Notes: generated by a model not told the origin, from the sequence alone. Shown: positions 41,633 to 51,306, counted from the first letter of the stretch. The stretch: DNA of 64,000 bases from Actinomadura luzonensis (GCF_022664455.2 NZ_JAKRKC020000001.1:930001-994000), one strand, 5' to 3'. Program-made: numbers and translations.

Positions 41633-43708
41633 ATGAGTGAGAGCTTCCCGCGTCTGTCCGCCAGGACCCGGCGGTTCACCCTGGGCGTGCCCAGGGGCTT
41701 CACGATCTCCCCGGACGGCGGCCGGGTGGTCTTCCTGCGCACGCGTTCGGGCACCGACCCGGTGACCTGCCTGTGGGAGCTCGACACCGAAACCCACGTC
41801 GAGCGGCTGGTCGTCGATCCGCGGCTGCTCCGTGGCGACGACGAGGAGAACCTGCCGCCGGAGGAGCGGGCCAGGCGCGAGCGCAGCCGGGAGGCGGCGG
41901 GCGGCGTCGTGGCGTACGCCACCGACTCGGCGGTGACGCGGGCCTGTTTCGCCCTGTCCGGCGGTCTGTACGTGGTGGACCTGGCCGGCGGCGAGGCACG
42001 CAGGCTGGAGACGCCGGGCGCGGTCATCGACCCCCGGCTGTCGCCCGACGGGCGGCAGGTCGCCTATGTCACCGGCGGCGCGCTGCACGTCCAGGACCTC
42101 CTCTCGGGCGCCGACCGCGCGCTCGCCGTGCCGGAGTCGGAGACGGTGACGTACGGGCTGGCCGAGTTCATCGCCGCCGAGGAGATGGACCGCCTGCGCG
42201 GCTACTGGTGGTCGCCGTCGGGCGACGCGCTGCTGGCCGAACGGGCCGACGAGGCGCCGGTGCGGGTCTGGCACATCGCCGACCCGGCGAACCCGGACCG
42301 CACCCCGGCGGCCCAGCGCTACCCCGCCGCCGGCACGCCCAACGCCCGCACCGAGCTGTACGTGCTGGGGCTCGACGGGTCGCGGGTGGCGGTGCCGTAC
42401 GAGGAGGAGTACCTCGCCACGGCCGCCTGGGACTCCCACGCGCTGTCGATCGTGACGCTGACCCGCGACCAGAAGACCATGCGGCTGTCCACCGTCGACC
42501 CGGCGACCGGCGCCACCACGCTCGTGCGCGAGGACACCGACCCGGCCTGGGTCGACATCGTCGGCGGCGTCCCGGCGCACCTCGACGACGGCTCGCTGGT
42601 CTGGGCGGCCAACGGCGAGGGCGGCCACCGCCTCTTCGTCGGCGACCGCGCGGTGACGCCGCCCACGCTGCAGGTGCGCGCGGTGCTGGACGTCGACCAC
42701 GACAGCGTGCTGTTCAGCGCGAGCGGCGACCCGACCGAGATCCAGCTCTGGACGTGGGACGGCCACTCGCTGCTGCCGGTCTCGACCCGGTCCGGGGTGT
42801 TCTCGGGCCGGATGTCCGGCGGGGTCGGCGTGCTGACCGAGCAGAGCCTCGACGCCGAGGGCGTGTCGGTGACGGTCGTGCGGCGCGACGGCATGGCGGT
42901 GCCGATCCCGTCGTACGCGGAGCGGCCTGGGCTCGACCTGCGCGTGTCGATCGGGCGTTCCGGGCGGCGCGAGCTGGCCACCGCCGTGGTGCTGCCGTCC
43001 TGGTACGAGCAGGGGTCGGGCCCGCTGCCGGTGCTCATGGACCCGTACGGCGGGCCGCACGCGCAGCGGGTGCTCAACCGGCGCGGCGCGTTCCTGGAGA
43101 GCCAGTGGTTCGCCGAGCAGGGCTTCGCCGTGGTCGTGGCCGACGGGCGGGGCACGCCGGGCCGGGGCACCGCGTTCGAGCGGGCGGTGCTCAACGACCT
43201 TGCCACCCCCGCGCTGGAGGACCAGATCGACGCCCTGCACGGCGTGGCCGAGCAGTACGGCGACGATCTCGACCTGTCGCGGGTGGCCATCAGGGGCTGG
43301 TCGTTCGGCGGGTTCCTGGCCGCGCTGGCGGTGCTGCGGCGGCCCGAGGTGTTCCACGCGGCCGTGGCCGGGGCGCCGGTGACCGACTGGCGGCTGTACG
43401 ACACGTGCTACACCGAGCGTTACCTGGGCCATCCGGACGAGCAGCCCGAAGTGTACGAGAACTCCTCGCTCTTCGCCGACGCCGCCAAGCTGGAGCGTCC
43501 GCTCATGCTCATCCACGGCCTCGCCGACGACAACGTGGTGGCCGCCCACACGCTGCGCCTGTCCTCGGCCCTGCTGGCGGCCGGTCGCCAGCACACCGTG
43601 CTGCCGCTGTCCGGCGTCACGCACATGACGCCGCAGGAGGTCGTGGCCGAGAACCTGCTGCTGCTCCAGGTGGACTTCCTGAAGAAGGCCCTGGGCGTCA
43701 CCGGCTGA
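41633..43708 (+). CDS. S9 prolyl oligopeptidase family serine peptidase
   Basis: This 691-residue dipeptidyl-peptidase IV-like enzyme has an N-terminal beta-propeller ([20 protein letters not shown]) including the Glu-rich [16 protein letters not shown], which corresponds to the DPP-IV double-Glu motif that binds the peptide amino terminus. A C-terminal alpha/beta-hydrolase domain has catalytic Ser557 in GWSFGG, Asp632 in HGLADDNV and His664 in GVTHMTP. The double-Glu motif supports dipeptidyl-peptidase rather than oligopeptidase activity. No signal peptide is seen, so it is cytoplasmic. The gene ends 7 bp from the convergent permease gene. Confidence 0.92.
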   Translation: MSESFPRLSARTRRFTLGVPRGFTISPDGGRVVFLRTRSGTDPVTCLWELDTETHVERLVVDPRLLRGDDEENLPPEERARRERSREAAGGVVAYATDSAVTRACFALSGGLYVVDLAGGEARRLETPGAVIDPRLSPDGRQVAYVTGGALHVQDLLSGADRALAVPESETVTYGLAEFIAAEEMDRLRGYWWSPSGDALLAERADEAPVRVWHIADPANPDRTPAAQRYPAAGTPNARTELYVLGLDGSRVAVPYEEEYLATAAWDSHALSIVTLTRDQKTMRLSTVDPATGATTLVREDTDPAWVDIVGGVPAHLDDGSLVWAANGEGGHRLFVGDRAVTPPTLQVRAVLDVDHDSVLFSASGDPTEIQLWTWDGHSLLPVSTRSGVFSGRMSGGVGVLTEQSLDAEGVSVTVVRRDGMAVPIPSYAERPGLDLRVSIGRSGRRELATAVVLPSWYEQGSGPLPVLMDPYGGPHAQRVLNRRGAFLESQWFAEQGFAVVVADGRGTPGRGTAFERAVLNDLATPALEDQIDALHGVAEQYGDDLDLSRVAIRGWSFGGFLAALAVLRRPEVFHAAVAGAPVTDWRLYDTCYTERYLGHPDEQPEVYENSSLFADAAKLERPLMLIHGLADDNVVAAHTLRLSSALLAAGRQHTVLPLSGVTHMTPQEVVAENLLLLQVDFLKKALGVTG

Positions 43709-43715
43709 CGCGGGG

Positions 43716-44828
43716 TCACTGGAGGGCGTCGAGCAGCCGGCCCACCACCAGGCCGGCCATGACGACGACCGCCAGGATCACGTAGAAGACCCATACGGAG
43801 GCGTTCAGCAGGGCGAGCTGGCCCTGGACGATGGCCAGGATCAGCACGGCCAGCAGGGTGCCGGTCACCGCGCTGCGGCTGCCGTCGGGGCTGGTGCCGC
43901 CGAGCAGCACGGCGGCCAGCGCGAACACGACGGTGGACGTCCCCTGGGCGCCCGGCTGGGCGGCGCCCAGACGGACAAGCAGGACGAACCCGCCCAGCGC
44001 GGCCAGCACCGCCGAGCCCGCCATGCCCACCGTACCGGCCAGCCACATGCGCCTCGCCCCGGCGTCCGCCGCGTCGCTCAGCCGTTCGCGGACGTTCAGC
44101 GCCGCCCAGAACGCCCCGCCCGCCATCGAGATCACCGCGAACACCACGAACCACGTCACCTGCGGCGGCGACGGCGGCTGCGTCACGGGGACCGTCCGGC
44201 CGCCGGTGATCGCCAGGGACACGGCGTCGCAGGCGAGGCCCGCGCCGAGCGTGACGGCCCAGGCGGGCATGGACATCGGAAACGCCTGCGACCGCCCCGC
44301 CACCCCACCGGCCCGCCCGAGTGCCCCGCCGCTGGTTTGCCCGGGTGCCCCGCCGCTGGTTTGCCCGGGTGCCCCGCCGGCCCGTCCCGGCGCCGCGAAC
44401 CCGCCCGCCGGCTCCTGGAGCGTGAGCCTGTTGCCCCGCTCCGGCAGGGGTGACGCGCCCGCCCATCCCCCCGCGCCTCGGGACGCGGTCGCGGGCTCCG
44501 ACACCAGCACCGTGAACGCCCCCACGACCAGCCCCGCGACCGCCGCCACGACCAGCACCGACGCCAGCGCCGCCCCCAGGGACATCCCGCTCGCCTCCGC
44601 CATGGTCGCGACGAGCACCCCCGACAGCGTCGCCACGGCCCCCACCGCCAGGTTGGGCACCCCGGCCCGGAACGACAGGGCGAGCGCGGAGGCGATCAAC
44701 CCGAGCGGCGCGGCCTGCGCGAGCACGTTGAGCACGTGCCCGGTCGGCGCCGTGACCAGGACCATGCCCAGCCCCAGGACCAGGAGCACACCGAGCAGCC
44801 CTTCCCAAGCCCACTGCCATTTGCTCAC
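43716..44828 (-). CDS. RbsC-like ABC permease with repeat-rich loop
   Basis: This protein of about 370 residues belongs to the branched-chain/ribose permease family (BPD_transp_2), with GLIASALALSFRAGVPNLAV, and near the C-terminus VVFALAAVLLGGTSPDGSRS followed by AVTGTLLAVLILAIVQGQLA. The start is uncertain. GTG 44828 begins near the first membrane helix, whereas the open frame to 45005 would add a low-complexity region encoded by tandem repeats. A roughly 70-residue loop after the fourth helix includes GAPGQTSGGAPGQTSGG, from 24-bp repeats. No ABC ATPase or binding protein is adjacent, so it is an orphan permease or has partners elsewhere. Confidence 0.8.
   Translation of the reverse strand: MSKWQWAWEGLLGVLLVLGLGMVLVTAPTGHVLNVLAQAAPLGLIASALALSFRAGVPNLAVGAVATLSGVLVATMAEASGMSLGAALASVLVVAAVAGLVVGAFTVLVSEPATASRGAGGWAGASPLPERGNRLTLQEPAGGFAAPGRAGGAPGQTSGGAPGQTSGGALGRAGGVAGRSQAFPMSMPAWAVTLGAGLACDAVSLAITGGRTVPVTQPPSPPQVTWFVVFAVISMAGGAFWAALNVRERLSDAADAGARRMWLAGTVGMAGSAVLAALGGFVLLVRLGAAQPGAQGTSTVVFALAAVLLGGTSPDGSRSAVTGTLLAVLILAIVQGQLALLNASVWVFYVILAVVVMAGLVVGRLLDALQ
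44321..44390 (-). repeat. 24-bp in-frame tandem repeat in permease gene
   Basis: Two perfect 24-bp copies (44321-44344, 44345-44368) and a diverged partial copy encode the Gly-Ala-Pro-Gly-Gln-Thr-Ser-Gly repeat in the permease loop. Confidence 0.88.
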
Positions 44829-44920
44829 GCCGTCGATGCTGACGACCCCACCCCACCCCCGCAAGCCCCAATCCCCACCCGCGCCCCCCGCCCCCGCATC
44901 CACGCCACGCCACGCCACGC

Positions 44921-45001
44921 CTGACAACCCTGGCAGGACCCTGCCGTCCGACACCCCTGGTAGGACCCACCGTCTGACAAACCCTGGTAGGACCTGCCCG
45001 C
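44921..45001. repeat. About 27-bp imperfect tandem repeat upstream of permease
   Basis: Three imperfect copies of a sequence of the form CTGACAACCCTGGTAGGACC, each followed by a variable 6-8 bp, lie between the permease start and the TAP-like hydrolase gene. The region also contains CACGC repeats just before it (about 44902-44919). Confidence 0.75.
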
Positions 45002-45052
45002 CCAAAAGATCAAACCCCGGTCCGACGCGCCGTCCGCCCCCGATCCGCGATC

Positions 45053-46447
45053 GTGAACGCCATGTTCAAGCCCGTCATCCTCGCCCTGTCCCTCCTCACC
45101 ACCACCCCCGCACCGCCGCCCCCAGCACCGCCCCTCCCATGGGCGCCCTGCCCGGCCGACAAGATCGGCATGGAGTGCGCCGACCTCCAGGTCCCGATCG
45201 ACTGGCAGAAACCCGACGGCCGCAAGCTCACCCTGAAGCTGGGCCGCCTCAAAGCCACGGGCGCAGACGGCGCGAAGGGCTCGGTCCTGATCGCGTACGG
45301 CGGCCCCGGCGCCCCCGGCATCGCCCTCACGCAAACCGTCCCGGCCTGGTGGGCCGGCCTCCGCACTCGCATGGACATCATCACCTGGGACACCCGCGGC
45401 TACGGCGAGCAGTTCCAGGGCCTGAGCACGGGCCTGCCCTGCACCTGGACCCGCATCCCCATCCCCGCCCTCCCCCGCGACGACGCCGACCTCGGCCGCC
45501 TGTCCGACACCAACCGCGGCTACGCCGAGCCCTGCCGCGGCAAGGACCCCGAGCTGTTCGCCCACATGAGCTCCGCCGACCAGGCGAAGGACATGGAGGC
45601 CATCAGAAAGGCCCTCGGCGCCGACAAGCTCAACTACTACGGCGCGTCCTACGCCGGCTTCTACGGCCAGGCCTACGCCCGCCTGTTCCCCGACCGCGTC
45701 CGCACGATGGTCCTCGACGGCACCTGGAACCACAGCCCCGCCGACTGGCAGGCTGAGCTGGAGGAGACGGCCAAGGCCAACGAACGCGCCATGAACCGCT
45801 TCTTCACCTGGTGCGCGGCCAACGACTGCAAGGACGTCCCGGCCCTGTGGCGTACCCTGCTCGCCCGCGCCGGCCGCACCCCGATCCCCACCACCACGGC
45901 CAACGTGGCCTATCAGGCCCGCGACCTGCAGTCCCTGGCCCTGGCACAGGCCCGCCAGGGCCAGCAGGCCTGGCCCGGCCTCGCCACGGCCATCCGCGAG
46001 GCGGCCAAGGGCGACGCCTCCGGCTTCGTCCCGCCCCGCGGCGCCCGCTACCCCGACCAGACGACCGGCGTCACCGAGTGCACCGACTGGCCGCGCTTCA
46101 CCTCGCTCAAGCAGGCCCAGACCGTCACCGCCCGCCTGCAGCGCATCGCCCCCGACACCGGCGCGGCCAACACGGTCGCCGAGGCAACGCTGGGCTGCAT
46201 CGGCTGGCCGGCTTCCGTCACCAACCCGCCCGCCCCGCTCCCCAAGGGCCTCCCGCCGCTGCTGGGCGCGGGCGCCTGGGACGAGTCCGACGCCGTCACC
46301 CGAGCCCTCTCCCAGGTCCCGGGCAGCACCACCATCCGCCACGAGGGCCCCGGCCACACCTTGTACGGCACCAACGAGTGCGCCCGCGACCACATCAACC
46401 GCTACTTCACCGACCTCACCGTGCCACCCGCCGGCACCACCTGCTGA
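45053..46447 (+). CDS. TAP-like alpha/beta hydrolase, secreted
   Basis: This protein of about 464 residues belongs to the tripeptidyl-aminopeptidase-like alpha/beta-hydrolase family. It starts MNAMFKPVILALSLLTTTPA, a likely signal peptide, from GTG 45053 or ATG 45062. It contains AYGGPGAPGIAL (oxyanion region), ITWDTRGYGEQ, and the nucleophile Ser199 in NYYGASYAGFYGQ (196 if from 45062). The C-terminal TAP-like domain ends with the likely catalytic His in IRHEGPGHTLYG. Several Cys pairs are consistent with extracellular disulfides. Such enzymes release tripeptides or act as general hydrolases outside the cell. Confidence 0.87.
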   Translation: MNAMFKPVILALSLLTTTPAPPPPAPPLPWAPCPADKIGMECADLQVPIDWQKPDGRKLTLKLGRLKATGADGAKGSVLIAYGGPGAPGIALTQTVPAWWAGLRTRMDIITWDTRGYGEQFQGLSTGLPCTWTRIPIPALPRDDADLGRLSDTNRGYAEPCRGKDPELFAHMSSADQAKDMEAIRKALGADKLNYYGASYAGFYGQAYARLFPDRVRTMVLDGTWNHSPADWQAELEETAKANERAMNRFFTWCAANDCKDVPALWRTLLARAGRTPIPTTTANVAYQARDLQSLALAQARQGQQAWPGLATAIREAAKGDASGFVPPRGARYPDQTTGVTECTDWPRFTSLKQAQTVTARLQRIAPDTGAANTVAEATLGCIGWPASVTNPPAPLPKGLPPLLGAGAWDESDAVTRALSQVPGSTTIRHEGPGHTLYGTNECARDHINRYFTDLTVPPAGTTC

Positions 46448-46632
46448 CCCGGCGAGCCCCCACCGAAGTCCCGCCGGCCCCGGGCATTGCCCTGACCGCA
46501 TCCCAGGGCATTCGCCAAGTGACGCCGCCACCCCAGAACATCCACCCCCGGCGACCCACCGGAGCGCCAATGGCCACGCCCGCCCACGCACCTATCGAGA
46601 CGTCAGCCGACCACCGGCCACGGCGGAAAGCG

Positions 46633-48474
46633 TCACCCGGAAGGCCGCCCCGATGCCTCAAGAGAACCTCGAGGGCTCTGGGAGCCACGTGGGCCTTGAG
46701 TGCCACCTTGAGGACCGCCTTGGAGACCACCTTGAGGGCTGCCATGCCAGCTCGCCCAAAGAGCCGCGTACGAGCCCCCTGCCGCCACGAGCTCCTCATG
46801 CGACCCCAGCTCACTGATCCGCCCGTCCTCCACGACCGCCACCCGGTCCGCGTCGTGGGCGGTGTAGAGCCGGTGCGCGATCGCGATGACCGTCCGCCCC
46901 TCCAGCACAGCGGCCAGCGACCGCTCCAGGTGTCTGGCCGCCCGGGGGTCGATGAGCGAGGTGGCCTCGTCCAGCACGAGGGTGTGCGGGTCCGCCAGCA
47001 CCAGCCGGGCCAGGGCCAGTTGCTGGGCCTGGGCGGCCGAGACGGCCAGCCCTCCGGACCCGACCTGGGTCTCCAGCCCGTCCGGCAGGGCGAGCGCCCA
47101 CCCGAGGGCGTCCACGGCCGCCAGCGCCTTCCGCACCGCCTCGTCGTCGGCGTCCGGCCGCGCGATCAGCAGATTGTCCCGCACCGTGCCCTTGAAGATG
47201 TGGTGCTCCTGGGTGACCAGGGCGACGTGACCGCGCAGCTCGTCCAGCGGCAGGTCCACCAGAGGCACGCCGCCCACCGTCACCGAGCCGGTACGCGGTC
47301 CGTGGATGCCCGCGAGCAGCCGTCCCAGCGTGGACTTGCCCGCTCCGGAGGGCCCGACCATCGCCAGCCGCTCGCCGGGCTGGACCGTCAGCGACACGCC
47401 GTGCAGCACGTCGCGGCCCTCCCGGTAGGCGTACCGGACGTCGTCCGCCTCCAGCCGCTCACCGGCCGGGCGGGCGTCGGACGGCGCCCGGTCCTCTGGG
47501 ACGTTCGCCACGCCGAGGAGCCGCGCCATGGCGGCCCCGCCCACCTGCAGCTCGTCGATCCACATGAGAAACCTGTCGAGCGGGTCGATGAGCTGCTGGG
47601 CGTAGAGCGCGGCTGCGGTGACCTGGGCGAGCGTGACCCAACCGCTGGTGTAGAACAGCCCGCCGACCAGCAGCGCGCTCACGACAGGGATGACGTAGCC
47701 CAGCTCGACGGCCGGATACCAGGCGACCCGCAGGCCGAGGGTGTAGCGTTCGGCGGCGAACGAACGGGCGATGTCCCCGTCCGTACGCGCCCGCCGGCGC
47801 TCCTGCAGCCGAAGCGCCTCCACGGCTCTGGCGCCCTCCACCGTCTCGGCGAGCCCTTCGGTCATGTCCGCGTAGGCGGCGTTCTCACGCAGGTAGCCGT
47901 CACGGGCGTACCTGAGGTAGCGGCGGGTGGAGAGGTAGATCACCGGGCCCGCGAGCAGCATCGGCAGCATGAGCAGGGGGCTGACGAGCACCAGCGCGCC
48001 CACCGTGATGAGGAAGGTCACCCCCGCGATGAGCGTCTCCGGCACCGCGTGCCGCACGGTGCGCGACAACGAGTCGACGTCCCGCGACGTCCTGGTGATC
48101 AGGTCGCCGGCGCCGGCCCGCTCGACCGTCGACAGCGGCAGCTCCAGCACCTGGTCCACGAACTCCTCGCGGAGCTCGGCCAGCACCTTCTCGCCCAGCT
48201 TGGCCGAGGCCAGCACGGCGTACCGCATGAGCAGCCCCTGCACCAGCAGGAACGCCCCGAGGGCGGCCGCCACGACGACGACGTTGACCTCGGCCCCGCG
48301 CTCGACGTCCTCGACCAGCTCGCCGAGCCGCCACGGCACCACGAGCCCCGAGACGGCGGCGAGCGCGTGCAGCAGCAGCGCCGAGGCGAGCCGGCGCGGG
48401 TACTTCAGCGTCAGCCGCCGGGCATAGGCCCGCACCTGCCTCCGGTCCGCGACCGGCAGGATCTCCCTGGCCAT
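46633..48474 (-). CDS. ABC exporter subunit (membrane + ATPase), consensus Walker A
   Basis: This 613-residue fused ABC exporter half has six transmembrane helices in residues about 20-300, then a nucleotide-binding domain with Walker A VGPSGAGKSTLGRLL, Q-loop VTQEHHIFKGT and Walker B LVLDEATSLIDPR. The ABC signature is degenerate (AVSAAQAQQLALARL instead of LSGGQ). Together with the partner gene (start 4 bp from its end) this implies a heterodimeric exporter. The site formed by this Walker A and the partner's intact signature is the consensus, ATP-hydrolysing one. The C-terminal tail is a Gln/Gly-rich repeat (SPQGGLQGGPQGGTQG). The substrate is unknown. Confidence 0.88.
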   Translation of the reverse strand: MAREILPVADRRQVRAYARRLTLKYPRRLASALLLHALAAVSGLVVPWRLGELVEDVERGAEVNVVVVAAALGAFLLVQGLLMRYAVLASAKLGEKVLAELREEFVDQVLELPLSTVERAGAGDLITRTSRDVDSLSRTVRHAVPETLIAGVTFLITVGALVLVSPLLMLPMLLAGPVIYLSTRRYLRYARDGYLRENAAYADMTEGLAETVEGARAVEALRLQERRRARTDGDIARSFAAERYTLGLRVAWYPAVELGYVIPVVSALLVGGLFYTSGWVTLAQVTAAALYAQQLIDPLDRFLMWIDELQVGGAAMARLLGVANVPEDRAPSDARPAGERLEADDVRYAYREGRDVLHGVSLTVQPGERLAMVGPSGAGKSTLGRLLAGIHGPRTGSVTVGGVPLVDLPLDELRGHVALVTQEHHIFKGTVRDNLLIARPDADDEAVRKALAAVDALGWALALPDGLETQVGSGGLAVSAAQAQQLALARLVLADPHTLVLDEATSLIDPRAARHLERSLAAVLEGRTVIAIAHRLYTAHDADRVAVVEDGRISELGSHEELVAAGGSYAALWASWHGSPQGGLQGGPQGGTQGPRGSQSPRGSLEASGRPSG

Positions 48475-48477
48475 GAC

Positions 48478-50787
48478 TCAGTCCTCCCCGCGGGTCACCG
48501 TGGACGCGTACTCCGGCGAGGTGTCCAGCAACTGCCGGTGCGTTCCCTCCGCGAGCACCCGCCCGTCCTCGACGTAGATGACGTGATCGGTACGGTCGAG
48601 CACGAGCGGGCTGGTCGTACAGATCAAGGTCGTCCTGCCGGCCCGGCTCTCCGCCAGCCGTCGCGCGATGCGCGCCTCGCTGTGCGCGTCGACCGCGCTG
48701 GTCGGCTCGACCAGGATCAGCACCTCCGGATCCGCGACCAACGCGCGGGCGAGCCGCAGTCGCTGCTGCTGCCCGCCGGAGAACTCCCGCCCGGCCTCGG
48801 CCACCCAGGTGTCCAGGCCGTCGGGCAACGCCTCGACGATGTCCTCCGCGCAGGCCACGTACAACGCCTCCCGCACCCGCTCCTCGTCACCAGCCACCGC
48901 ACAACCGTCCGCCCCACCAACCACCGACCCGCGACCCACCGACCCGCGACCCACCGATCCACGGTCCGCCGCCTCACGGTCCGCCGCCTCACGGTCCGCC
49001 GCCTCACGGTCCGCCGCCTCACGGTCCGCCGCCTCACGGTCCGCCGCCCACGCGTTGCCCTCTGGCGCGTCAGACGCCGACGCCCCCACCCCCGACCCGC
49101 CACGCTCCGACCCGAAGCCCTCCGGCCCAGAGCCCTCCGGCCCAGAGCCTTCCGATCCATCACCCTTCGCCCTAGGGCCCTCCGACCCGTCGCCCTTCGA
49201 CCCGCCATCCACTGGCCCATCAACCATCGACGTGCCGACTACCGTCGAGCCACCCACCGAAGAGCCACCCACCGAAGAGCCGACCGCCGCCGGGCCGACC
49301 GACGCCGCGCCAGTTGTCGACGCGCCAGTTGCCGACGCGCCGACCACCGACGAGCCGCCCACCGACGAGCCGCCCACCGGCATACCGGCTGTCGACGGGC
49401 GGGCCGTCGGCGCGTGGACCGTCGGCACACCATCCGACGACACGGGAACCGGCGGCACAGGCACCGACGGCACAGGCACCGATGGCACCCGATCCGATGG
49501 CATGGGAGCGGACGAGGCGTGGATGTCGAGTTCGTCCCTCAGACGTCCCGTGAACAGGCGGGCGTTGTTGTCGGCTACCAGGATGCGACGGCGGACCTCG
49601 TCCACCGGCAGGGTGCTCAGCTCGGCCGAGCCGAACGTCACGTCACCTTCGGCGTAGCGGCCGAGGCGGTCGGCAATGGCGATGGCGTCCTCGGGCGAGC
49701 TCGCGGCCACCGCTGTCAGGACGCCCGGCTGGACGGTGACACCGCTGTAGGAGTCGCGCAGCACCCCGCCCCCGCTGCTTGCCTTGCCGCCCTTGATCTC
49801 GGGCTCGATCGCCAGGATGCGGATCACCCGCCCGGCCGCCACGTGGCCCTTGGTGAGCTTGTCGGCCATCTCGGTGAGCGTCCGGAGAGGGCCGATCAGG
49901 AACACCGCGTACAGGTAGAAGGCGACGAGCTGACCGGTCGGGATCTCACCGGCGACGGCGAAGGAGGCGCCGATGCCCGTGACGATCGCGATGAGCAGGC
50001 CCGGCAGCAGGATCTGGGCGCCTTCGAGCACCGACTCGACCCGCGCCACGCGCACGCCGGCGTGCCGCACCCGCTGCGATTCCTCCCGGTACCGTCCGGC
50101 GAACACCTGCTCGCCACCGATGCCCCGCAGCACCCGCAGCCCCGCCACGATGTCGGCGGCCCTGGTGGACAGCTCGCCGGTCAGCTCGCGCTGCCTGGCC
50201 TGCCGCCGGTGGAGGGGCTTGAGCAGCGGCCCCACGGCGACGGCCATGAGCGGCACGCCGAACAGCACAAGCAAGCCGAGCGGCAACGAGGTCGAAATGA
50301 GGATCACGGTGACCGTGATGATCGCCACGACGGAGCCGGCGCCGCGCAGCAGGATGTCCATGGAGCTGCCGATGTGAGCGATGTCGGAATTGCCGACGCT
50401 CACCACCTCGCCCGTGGAGAGCCGCTTCGGCAGCGTGGCGCCGAGCCGCGCGGCCTGGCGCGTGGTCAGCTGGACCGTGCGGTAGGCGGCGGCCAGCCAG
50501 TTGTAGACGGCCATCCGGTGCCGCATGACGCCCGTGAACGCCTGCACCAGCCCGAGCCCGAACAGGACGGCCGCCCAGGTCAGCAACGCCTGGGTGTCCT
50601 TGGCGGTGACGGCCTCGATGCCCTGCCCGAGCACGGCCGGCATCAACGCCTGCACCAGCCACCAGAGGGTGGCGTAGCTGATGCCCGCCAGCAGGGACGG
50701 GGCCTGCCGCCGCGCGTTCCACCACAGGTAGCGGAGCGGGCTGCGGAGGTCGGGCACGCCGGGATCGGCCTCAGGAAGGGAGCGCAT
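48478..50787 (-). CDS. ABC exporter subunit with degenerate Walker A and ~200-residue low-complexity insert
   Basis: This protein of about 769 residues is the partner of the gene at 46,633. Six membrane helices are followed by a nucleotide-binding domain in which Walker A is replaced by AVAASSPEDAIAIADRLGRY, the Q-loop reads DNNARLFTG, the signature FSGGQQQRLRLARAL is intact, and Walker B is LILVEPTSAVDAH. As I recall the actinobacterial relatives, the degenerate Walker A is a family trait. Between the Q-loop and the signature, about residues 424-627, lies a low-complexity insert: Pro/Ser/Val-, then Gly/Ser-rich, then six AADRE repeats. The frame is intact through it. The ATG at 50787 is preferred over 50826. 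Confidence 0.88.
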   Translation of the reverse strand: MRSLPEADPGVPDLRSPLRYLWWNARRQAPSLLAGISYATLWWLVQALMPAVLGQGIEAVTAKDTQALLTWAAVLFGLGLVQAFTGVMRHRMAVYNWLAAAYRTVQLTTRQAARLGATLPKRLSTGEVVSVGNSDIAHIGSSMDILLRGAGSVVAIITVTVILISTSLPLGLLVLFGVPLMAVAVGPLLKPLHRRQARQRELTGELSTRAADIVAGLRVLRGIGGEQVFAGRYREESQRVRHAGVRVARVESVLEGAQILLPGLLIAIVTGIGASFAVAGEIPTGQLVAFYLYAVFLIGPLRTLTEMADKLTKGHVAAGRVIRILAIEPEIKGGKASSGGGVLRDSYSGVTVQPGVLTAVAASSPEDAIAIADRLGRYAEGDVTFGSAELSTLPVDEVRRRILVADNNARLFTGRLRDELDIHASSAPMPSDRVPSVPVPSVPVPPVPVSSDGVPTVHAPTARPSTAGMPVGGSSVGGSSVVGASATGASTTGAASVGPAAVGSSVGGSSVGGSTVVGTSMVDGPVDGGSKGDGSEGPRAKGDGSEGSGPEGSGPEGFGSERGGSGVGASASDAPEGNAWAADREAADREAADREAADREAADREAADRGSVGRGSVGRGSVVGGADGCAVAGDEERVREALYVACAEDIVEALPDGLDTWVAEAGREFSGGQQQRLRLARALVADPEVLILVEPTSAVDAHSEARIARRLAESRAGRTTLICTTSPLVLDRTDHVIYVEDGRVLAEGTHRQLLDTSPEYASTVTRGED
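48961..49050 (-). repeat. 15-bp in-frame tandem repeat (six copies) in ABC exporter gene
   Basis: Six near-identical 15-bp units (ACGGTCCGCCGCCTC on the plus strand) encode the AADRE repeat. Shorter Arg-Gly-Ser-Val repeats precede it at about 48925-48960. Confidence 0.92.
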
Positions 50788-50859
50788 AGCCTGACAACCT
50801 TGACAAGGCTCCGCCTGCACCAGCAAACCATTTTCGCCGCCGCCAGCTCACCACCGCCG

Positions 50860-50990
50860 CCGCGAGTTCACCACCGCCGCCGCCACTGCCGCCACTGCCG
50901 TCATCGCCGCCGCCACCGCCACCGCCGCCACCATCGCCACCATCGCCACCATCGCCACCATCGCCGCCACCATCGCCGCCACCATCGCCC
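50860..50990. repeat. Trinucleotide/9-bp repeat block
   Basis: CCGCCA, CACTGCCGC and ATCGCCACC units repeat in an imperfect array upstream of the ABC exporter genes. Purine-poor on one strand; likely slippage-prone. Confidence 0.8.
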
Positions 50991-51211
50991 ATCGACTCCA
51001 CCGCCTCAGCGGAAGGCGCGCCACACCAGTGCCAGCCGCCGCCCGGCAAGCGCGTCCCGCTCGATCTCGTGAGGCGCGCGCCGCACTCCGCCCTGTGGCG
51101 GGAAGGGCACGCCACACTGGCGTCGCGGTGAAAGCGTCACGTTTGAGTTCGGGGAGGCGCGGCTCACTCGGTCTTGGGAAGGGGGGCCACCCGAATTCTG
51201 CGAAGGGAAGC

Positions 51212-51306
51212 GCGCCTCGCCGCAAGACGCCCACCTCGCCGCAGGACGCCCGCCTCACCGCAGGACGCCCACCTCGCCGCAGGACGCCCGCCTCGCCGCA
51301 GGACGT
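51212..51306. repeat. 19-bp tandem repeat, five copies
   Basis: Five contiguous 19-bp units of the form CC(A/G)CCTCGCCGCAGGACGC lie in the intergenic region. Copies 2 and 4 are identical (CCACC form), and copies 3 and 5 share the CCGCC form, giving a 38-bp higher-order pattern. Confidence 0.9.

Noticed and set aside
45811..51072. Very long plus-strand open frame of about 1,750 codons
   Set aside because: His/Arg/Gly/Pro-rich antisense shadow of two ABC exporter genes and the TAP-like hydrolase; no domain recognised.
50771..51115. A 114-codon minus-strand gene before the ABC exporter
   Set aside because: Poly-Gly/Asp product of the trinucleotide repeat block, no ribosome site, and it overlaps the exporter start.
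51212..51306. CRISPR array
   Set aside because: The 19-bp units are contiguous with no unique spacers and no cas genes nearby.
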